Source: Mycogone perniciosa
Taxonomy: Eukaryota > Ascomycota > Sordariomycetes > Hypocreales > Hypocreaceae
Assembly (NCBI GenBank): GCA_025331125.1
Contig: JAOALB010000157.1
Location: forward strand, 1-24,944
DNA length: 24,944 nt
Reading direction: 5' to 3'
Every line of letters begins with the position of its first letter. Position 1 is the first letter of the stretch. The notes beneath the pieces were generated by a model. That model was not told the DNA's origin. It did no database searches and was given only the letters and a program-made list of their open reading frames with translations. This document shows positions 19,674 to 24,944 of this stretch, one piece after another. A program made the position numbers and the translations under genes.

Positions 19674-21497
19674 ATGAGTGCTGATCAGGAGCCGCTCTAC
19701 CTGGGCTTCGACCTCTCAACCCAACGACTCAAAGGCATGCAACGTCATCCATAGATCTCAATTAGATCACATCTAACACACCTTGCACATCTAGCCATTG
19801 TCGTTAATTCCAATCTCAAGACCATCGCTCAAGCCAAGGTCGACTTTGACGCAGACTTCGGCCAGAAATATGGCATCCACAAAGGCGTCCACGCCCGCGA
19901 AGAGACCGGCGAGGTCTACGCCCCCGTCGCTCTTTGGCTAGAGTCCCTAGACCTTGCCTTGGACCGCCTCATCGAGGCCATGCCTGTGCCTGTGAGCTAC
20001 ATCAAGGGAATCAGCGGCTCTGGCCAGCAGCACGGCAGCGTGTTCTGGAATGCCCAGGCAGAAGAGCTGTTGCGAAACCTCGGCCCCGAGAAACCGCTTG
20101 TTGAGCAGCTCACTCAAGCATTGGCCCATGAATTTGCTCCTAACTGGCAAGACCAGAGCACGCAGAAAGAAAGTGATGCGTTTGACGCGGCGCTGGGAGA
20201 TAGGGAGAAGCTTGCCCAAGCAACAGGCAGCGGCGCCCATCATGTAAGTGACAAACAATGGAGTGAAATCGAATCTACTGACACCTCTCTTCAGAGATTC
20301 ACAGGGCTGCAGATCATGCGGATCAGACGTGTTCGACCAGACGTGTACTCAAAAACAGAGCGTATATCTCTAGTATCCTCATGGCTCGCCTCCGTCCTCA
20401 TGGGCGCCATCGCACCTCTAGACGTAGGAGATGTATGCGGCATGAACCTATGGGATATTCCCAACCAACAATACAGCGGGACCCTCCTCGCCCTCGCTGC
20501 AGGAAATGACGGCGCATCCGATCTGCGCAAGAAGCTCGGCGAGCCACGCATAGACGGCGGCGGTTCTATGGGCGTCATCTCGCCGTACTTCGTCTCGCGA
20601 TACGGCTTCAGCGCAGACTGCCAGATTGTGCCCTTCACAGGCGACAATCCAGCTACCATCCTAGCCCTGCCTCTCCGCCCCCTCGATGCAATCGTTTCGC
20701 TGGGCACATCCACAACGTTCCTCATGAACACACCTACATACAAGCCCGATGGCTCGTACCACTTCTTCAACCACCCTACCACGCCTGGGAACTATATGTT
20801 CATGCTCTGCTACAAAAACGGCGGCCTCGCACGAGAGAAAGTCCGAGACACGCTGCCCAAACCCGAGACCGGAGAAACAGGCTGGGAGAACTTTAACAAA
20901 GCCGTCCTGGAAACGCCTCCCCTCGACATGGCGAACAAAAGCGATAGGGCCAAGCTCGGCCTTTACTTCTACCTCCGCGAAACGGTGCCTAACATCCATG
21001 CCGGAACGTGGAGATTCAGCTGTAAGAGCGACGGCACCGAGTTGCAGGAAACACAAGGATGGTCCAAGGAGATCGACCCCCGTCTCATTGTCGAATCTCA
21101 AGCTCTGTCCATGCGCCTCCGCTCACAGAAGCTGGTCCACAGCCCAAGGGATAGCCTCCCTGCGCAGCCGCGGCGTATATACCTCGTTGGTGGTGGCTCT
21201 ATGAACCCGGCCATTACACGCGTTCTCGGCGAGGTCTTGGGCGGTGCGGATGGTGTGTACAAGCTTGATGTAGGAGGCAATGCCTGTGCCTTAGGTGGTG
21301 CATATAAAGCCCTGTGGGCTCTTGAGCGCGCGGATGGGGAGACGTTTGATGAACTGATTGGGAAGCGGTGGACGGAAGACGGATCGATTGAGAAGGTTGA
21401 TGATGGGTACCGCGATGGAATATATCAGAAATATGGAAATGTCCTGGGTGCCTTTGAGGCAATGGAGCAAAAGCTTCTCGCTGAGGAGCAACATTAA
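19674..21497 (+). CDS. xkiA: D-xylulose kinase (FGGY family)
   Basis: This enzyme phosphorylates D-xylulose to D-xylulose-5-phosphate with ATP, the last step feeding xylose and arabinose catabolism into the pentose phosphate pathway. Exons 19674-19734, 19795-20243 and 20295-21497 give 570 residues, the usual fungal size. The N-terminus reads LGFDLSTQRLKAIVVNS across intron 1, the conserved ATP-binding start of xylulokinases. ISGSGQQHGS begins at residue 93 (substrate site). VGGGSMNP (468-475) is the second FGGY signature region. Intron 1 (60 bp) appears to begin with GC rather than GT, with branch CTAAC and acceptor TAG. Intron 2 (51 bp, GTAAGT...CTGAC...CAG) has no stop in frame; removing it restores the conserved AHHRFTG junction. 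The gene is tail-to-tail with Cwc15, 109 bp away. Confidence 0.95.
19735..19794 (+). other. Non-canonical GC-AG intron in xylulokinase
   Basis: The exon ends AAAG and the intron starts GCATGC, ending CTAAC-N17-TAG. This join gives LKAIVV, the family-conserved sequence. The nearest GT alternative lies nine bases downstream (GTCATC, a poor donor), keeps the frame, and would insert three residues and change Ala to Pro. Confidence 0.7.
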
Positions 21498-21606
21498 GAA
21501 CTCAAAATAAAAAGCCGACTCGGAGGATGCAGTAATGATGTGCCATATCCTTCATTAAGATGGTATCTAACGCCTGTAACTTGTTCTATCCCAATCGAAA
21601 CCATGT

Positions 21607-22498
21607 TTATCTAACGTACTTGCCCATGAAACGTCTGTGGAAATCAGAGCGAAGAAGGTCCTATAAATACGAGTTAGCAAAGACTCTATCAAAGGATATT
21701 AATCCGGTGTCGAAATGAGAATACTCACGTTTACGAATTCCTTCTTCTTGTTCCTATCCTCCGTGCCGCGAGCCTGGTTCTTGAAGACCACATCGTCGTC
21801 CCACCTGCGCTTCATCGTGAAATCCTGTTTATTGAGCAGCGGGTTACCCATCGCGACGTCACGTTCTCGTGCCTCCTGCTCCTCCTTTACCCTTTCTGCC
21901 TCCTATTCCAGGGGTTAGAGAAATGTCCTAGAAATATGATGCAAGATGTGCGCAACGTACCTCTCGCTTCTTCTTCTCCTCTCTTTCTCTTCTCACCCTC
22001 TCCAGTTCTCTCTGCAGCTCTGCATCCTCATCATCATCGTCGCTATCGTCGTCGTCACTGTCCTCTTCATCCTCCTCGCTATCGTCATCTGCGTCGATCT
22101 CTCTTGTTTCTTCTAATATTCTCCTCCTTTTTGCGTCAAAATCTTCTTCTCCCTCAGATTTGATCTGATGTTGTCGCTTTTCTCCCCGTACTGAACCGGT
22201 CTCCTCATCGTCGTCCGCCTCGGGGGCCAGGACGCCGCCGTTCTTCTTGGAGTAATGGGCTGACTCAGCGGCGAGCAACTCGGCAGCCAGGTCTCGTGTA
22301 GGCTCATCGTCAGCGTCGCCTCCTTGTCCGGCTTGTCGGTATTTTAGCTGGGTGTAGGCTGGTAGAAGGCGTTGATGGTAGGCAGGGCCGCGAAGAGCCT
22401 CTTTGCCTCTTGCCTGCATTGTATTAATATTTCTTTCCAATATGTATGCAACCAGCAATTCTTACCGGATCGAATGTGGGTCTATGGGCGGTGGTCAT
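21607..22498 (-). CDS. cwc15: Spliceosome-associated protein Cwc15 (Cwf15/AD-002 family)
   Basis: Cwc15 is a structural component of the Prp19-associated (NTC-related) part of the catalytic spliceosome. Four exons, all joined in phase 0, are 22498-22466, 22413-21961, 21902-21729 and 21660-21607. The introns are 52, 58 and 68 bp with GTAAGA, GTACGT and GTGAGT donors. The product has 237 residues. The first exon encodes only MTTAHRPTFDP, the strongly conserved Cwc15 start, which continues as ARGKE. The middle is a long Asp/Glu-rich tract (plus strand about 22018-22110) followed by a charged RE/K helix. The end, WDDDVVFKNQARG then FHRRFMGKYVR, is the conserved C-terminal signature. Divergent from Rrp45. 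Confidence 0.95.
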
Positions 22499-22757
22499 CT
22501 TGCGACTCTTTGCGACAGCAATGCAACGGGATATTGGGTGATGGAATATGGAGTACGAAGTATGGAGTAGCGAAACTGAGGCGCGTTAAGGTGATTTGAT
22601 AAGTCGCGGAAGTGGCTTGGGATCTTAGATATGGACCCACACCGCCCGGCAGAATATTTTTGGATGCTGGACAGCACCTACAGTCTCACTGAGATCATCA
22701 GCATTAACGTCCAAAAAGTGAAACCTTCATTGAATACCATAAACGACATCAACAGCC
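22499..22757. promoter_or_regulatory. Shared divergent promoter of cwc15 and rrp45
   Basis: Only 259 bp separate the two start codons, so both RNA-processing genes must be transcribed outward from this region. It contains one TACGAAGTA copy (22554-22562) next to a GGAGTA repeat. No TATA box was recognised. Confidence 0.65.
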
Positions 22758-23700
22758 ATGCCGCGAGAAGCCGAGCCGTCTCTAAGTGAGAGAACTTTTG
22801 TCTTACAGGCCATTGGGGAAGGACTGCGCCTGGATAACCGGAAATTTGATCAGTTTCGACCTCTGGTTCTCAGCTTCGGAGATGAGTATGGCGTTGCTGA
22901 GGTGAGGCTGGGGAAAACGAGGTATGTGTGGTCTTTTCTTTGATAGCAATGGACCGTCAAGTAATGACTAAAACTATCACAGAATATTGGCAAAAGTATC
23001 GGCTGAGGTGACGGTACCGTTCTCAGACCGGCCGTTTGATGGCGTCTTCACAATTACCTCTGAACTCGGTCCCATGGTGGCGCCGTCGTTTGAGGTGAAC
23101 CGGCCAACCGAGACCGAAGTTTTGCTTTCAAGACTGCTAGAAAAGACCATCAGGAGAGCAGGAGCTTTGGATACGGAATCACTATGTCTTGTCGCCGGAC
23201 AAAAGTGCTGGTCTGTCAGAGTTGACCTGCATATCCTCTCCGCTGACGGCAATCTAATCGACGCCTCATGTTTCGCCGTCGTGGCTGCCCTCAGGCACTT
23301 CCGAAAGCCTGACACCAGCATGGAGGGTGAAACACTTACGATTTACACTCCAGCAGAGCGGGAACCGGTGCCATTGAGTTGGCTACACTCCCCGTTTTGC
23401 GTGACGTTCAACTTCTTTGGTGAAGAGGGCGAGACGATTCTGTTGGATACGACATTGTTGGAGGAACAGCTACGAGTGAGCAGCTGCACATTCAGCTTGA
23501 ACAAGCATGGCGAGATATGCCAGATTTCGAAACTTGGAGGGACCCCCATCGATGCACGATTATTCGTGCAATGCGCTCAGACGGCGCTCGCCAAGTCAAA
23601 AGAGTTTACGGATTTGGTAGACCAGAAGCTCGCGGAAGATGCAAAACGAAGAGACAAGGGCGGCTTGATGGCTGAGCTGTCAGCAGAGAACGATAGATGA
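22758..23700 (+). CDS. rrp45: RNA exosome core subunit Rrp45 (EXOSC9 family)
   Basis: Rrp45 is one of six RNase PH-like subunits of the exosome ring, which channels RNA to Rrp44 and Rrp6 for 3'-5' processing and decay in nucleus and cytoplasm. Exons 22758-22921 and 22983-23700 join across a 61-bp intron (GTATGT, branch GACTAAAAC, CAG), giving 293 residues. The N-terminal SERTFVLQAIGEGLRLDNRKFDQFRPL stretch (conserved core EGLRLDNRKFD), VRLGKTRILAKVSAEV and the DGNLIDA block are typical of the Rrp45/Rrp42 group, and the start sequence favours Rrp45. The eukaryotic ring subunits are generally catalytically inert. There is no long C-terminal extension like that of vertebrate EXOSC9. It is tail-to-tail with the Arl3 gene. 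Confidence 0.94.
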
Positions 23701-23899
23701 AGCCATTGGGAGGGCTTGTGTAGCATAATAATGGTAAAAAAGGAGAAAATGCATGATACCCCCAAACATGCCTTCTGATAGGCAATCAACATCGCCATGA
23801 TGATCCAGAAAGACCCTATCTATTCAGCCAGACGCCGCGCGAAACACCATGCAAGACAACTCTTGTAGACCCATACCCCCAAATACGTTACGAAGCTCC
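23701..23899. other. Short convergent spacer between rrp45 and arl3
   Basis: These 199 bp lie between two facing stop codons and should hold both 3' ends. They contain AT-rich sequence around 23725-23750 that could serve as a polyadenylation region. Nothing else is evident. Confidence 0.6.
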
Positions 23900-24622
23900 C
23901 TACCTCATCACAGGCGGCCGAGACTCTTTGTTCCATTGCACCCTCGTGCGCAACCAGTCGACAGCTTCTCTTACGCCTTCGCCTGTCAAAGCACTCATGG
24001 AAAGTACCCGCGAATCTCGTATAGCCCCGCCCTTCTCTCCCTCCATGACTCTCTTGACGAGTCCCTCCTTGATCCGAATCGTCTCAATGCAGTCCTCTCT
24101 GTCTTGCTTGTTGGCCAATATCAGCAACGGCACGCCCTCTGTCTCTGAATGCTGTAGCACATCCTCAAGGACCAGTCGACACTCCTCCAGCCTACCACTG
24201 CTCTCGTGCTCAAGGTCTCCGTCGCCGATGTCGGTGCTGTCGATTATGAAGACGATGGCATGGCAGCTTGCGTAGTAGCTCTGCCACAGCTTCCGAAGCG
24301 ACATCTGGCCTCCGACGTCCCAGAGCTTGATGTACATGTCCGGCAGCGTGATGGTTGAGACGTTCTGGCCTACCGTAGGCACGGTCTTGAGCTTAGGCGC
24401 GGGCGCGTTCGGGAGGTACATGGCCTTGACCTGCTCGTGGAAGGTCGTTTTGCCGGCATTGTCGAGGCCGAGGAGAATCACCGAGTATTCTGGCGGTTGG
24501 GGGAAAAAGGGCCGTTAGAGGTTGGTGATCGCAAAGGTGGTGGGGGGAGGAAGATGCTTGCGAGCTTGCTAACCTTCTTTGCTCGTCGCATAAAGGTAGA
24601 GGCCCTTGGCGAGATGGTACAT
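23900..24622 (-). CDS. arl3: ARF-like GTPase Arl3/ARFRP1
   Basis: This small GTPase acts at the trans-Golgi, where yeast Arl3 recruits Arl1 and golgins after binding the membrane protein Sys1. Exons 24622-24574 and 24489-23900 join across an 84-bp intron (GTTAGC...CAG), giving 212 residues. The start MYHLAKGLYLYATSKEEYS is typical of ARFRP1/Arl3. It lacks Gly2, so N-myristoylation is not expected; family members are instead acetylated at a hydrophobic N-terminus. GTP-binding motifs are GLDNAGKT (24-31), the switch I TVGQN (55-59), WDVGGQ (73-78) and NKQD (143-146), with a SAL motif near the end. An acidic insertion lies around 104-119, after the DSTD strand. Confidence 0.95.
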
Positions 24623-24896
24623 TCTCGTCTATGTGTCTGGAGAAGGCTTCAAACTGCGTCGCATTAATATACGCAAGCCACAGGCAAGCTCCTCGGATAT
24701 GGACGAGTTGGAGGCGGCAGCGGCAGTGGCAGTGGATAGCTGGCAGCTTGGTGAAGATGGCTGGAGTTCAGTGGACGGACCAAAGCCGATGAATGTACGA
24801 AGTACGAAGTAACGGAAACACGGCTGGTTGGCGATGGCTGGCAATACGAGACCACTAAAGAGCCCACATCCCGCTGTAAGGCCTTCTAAAATGCCG

Positions 24897-24898
<2 letters not shown>
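24623..24898. promoter_or_regulatory. Upstream region of the arl3 gene
   Basis: Presumed promoter and leader of the minus-strand arl3 gene. It contains two overlapping TACGAAGTA copies (24796-24804 and 24803-24811). The short open frames here resemble no family. Confidence 0.45.

Positions 24899-24944
<46 letters not shown>
24899..24944. repeat. Poly-G run at the right edge
   Basis: The last 46 bases are all G. A homopolymer of this length exactly at the end is more likely a sequencing or assembly artefact (dark cycles in two-colour Illumina chemistry read as G) than genomic sequence. Confidence 0.9.

Noticed and set aside
19959..20294. Xylulokinase beginning at 19959 with continuous translation through 20294
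   Set aside because: The codon at 19959 is TTG, and the conserved N-terminus is encoded upstream across intron 1. The segment 20244-20294 has a full set of splice signals and breaks the conserved AHHRFTG.
20291..20782. Minus-strand 163-codon frame antisense to xylulokinase
   Set aside because: Shadow of a strongly coding plus-strand exon with no recognisable domain of its own.

Overview
The window looks like one complete contig from a filamentous ascomycete, probably a Sordariomycete and plausibly Hypocreales. The genes carry short (49-86 bp) GT-AG introns with CTAAC/CTGAC-like branch sites. They sit on both strands without operons, with pyrimidine-rich tracts upstream of some starts. Products include an Arl3/ARFRP1 GTPase, Cwc15, Rrp45, an MMT-type metal transporter, separase and a large Zn(II)2Cys6 regulator. 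The placement is inferred from protein character, not from a search. Both ends are low complexity: an ATA microsatellite on the left and 46 consecutive G on the right, which suggests the assembly stopped there.

Layout. 1-3590: a gene-free, partly AT-rich stretch with a striking density of the short motif TACTYCGTA and its reverse complement, then the promoter and leader of the first gene. 3591-7006 (+): an 1109-residue Zn2Cys6 transcription factor. 7937-14282 (-): separase, 2098 residues, tail-to-tail with the regulator. 14614-15278 (+): a small mitochondrial-type membrane protein (DUF5321-like), head-to-head with separase and tail-to-tail with 15319-16521 (-), a SIRT4-like sirtuin. 17198-18797 (+): an MMT1/2-type cation-diffusion-facilitator transporter, head-to-head with the sirtuin. 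19674-21497 (+): D-xylulose kinase, whose first intron appears to be GC-AG and whose second is an in-frame, stop-free 51-bp intron. 21607-22498 (-): spliceosomal Cwc15. 22758-23700 (+): exosome subunit Rrp45, sharing a 259-bp divergent promoter with Cwc15. 23900-24622 (-): the Arl3/ARFRP1 GTPase.

The genes are mostly housekeeping: chromosome segregation, RNA processing, Golgi traffic, mitochondrial metabolism and pentose catabolism. They do not form an evident pathway cluster. Three consecutive genes (14614-18797) have predicted mitochondrial products, which may be coincidence. I see no CRISPR array, transposon, tRNA or rRNA gene, and no strong candidate for a new biological system. The most interesting points are the dispersed TACTYCGTA motif, the non-canonical splice site in xylulokinase, the upstream ATGs before the transcription factor, and the two possible N-termini of the metal transporter. 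Exon joins below were derived by hand from splice consensus, reading frame and family conservation.
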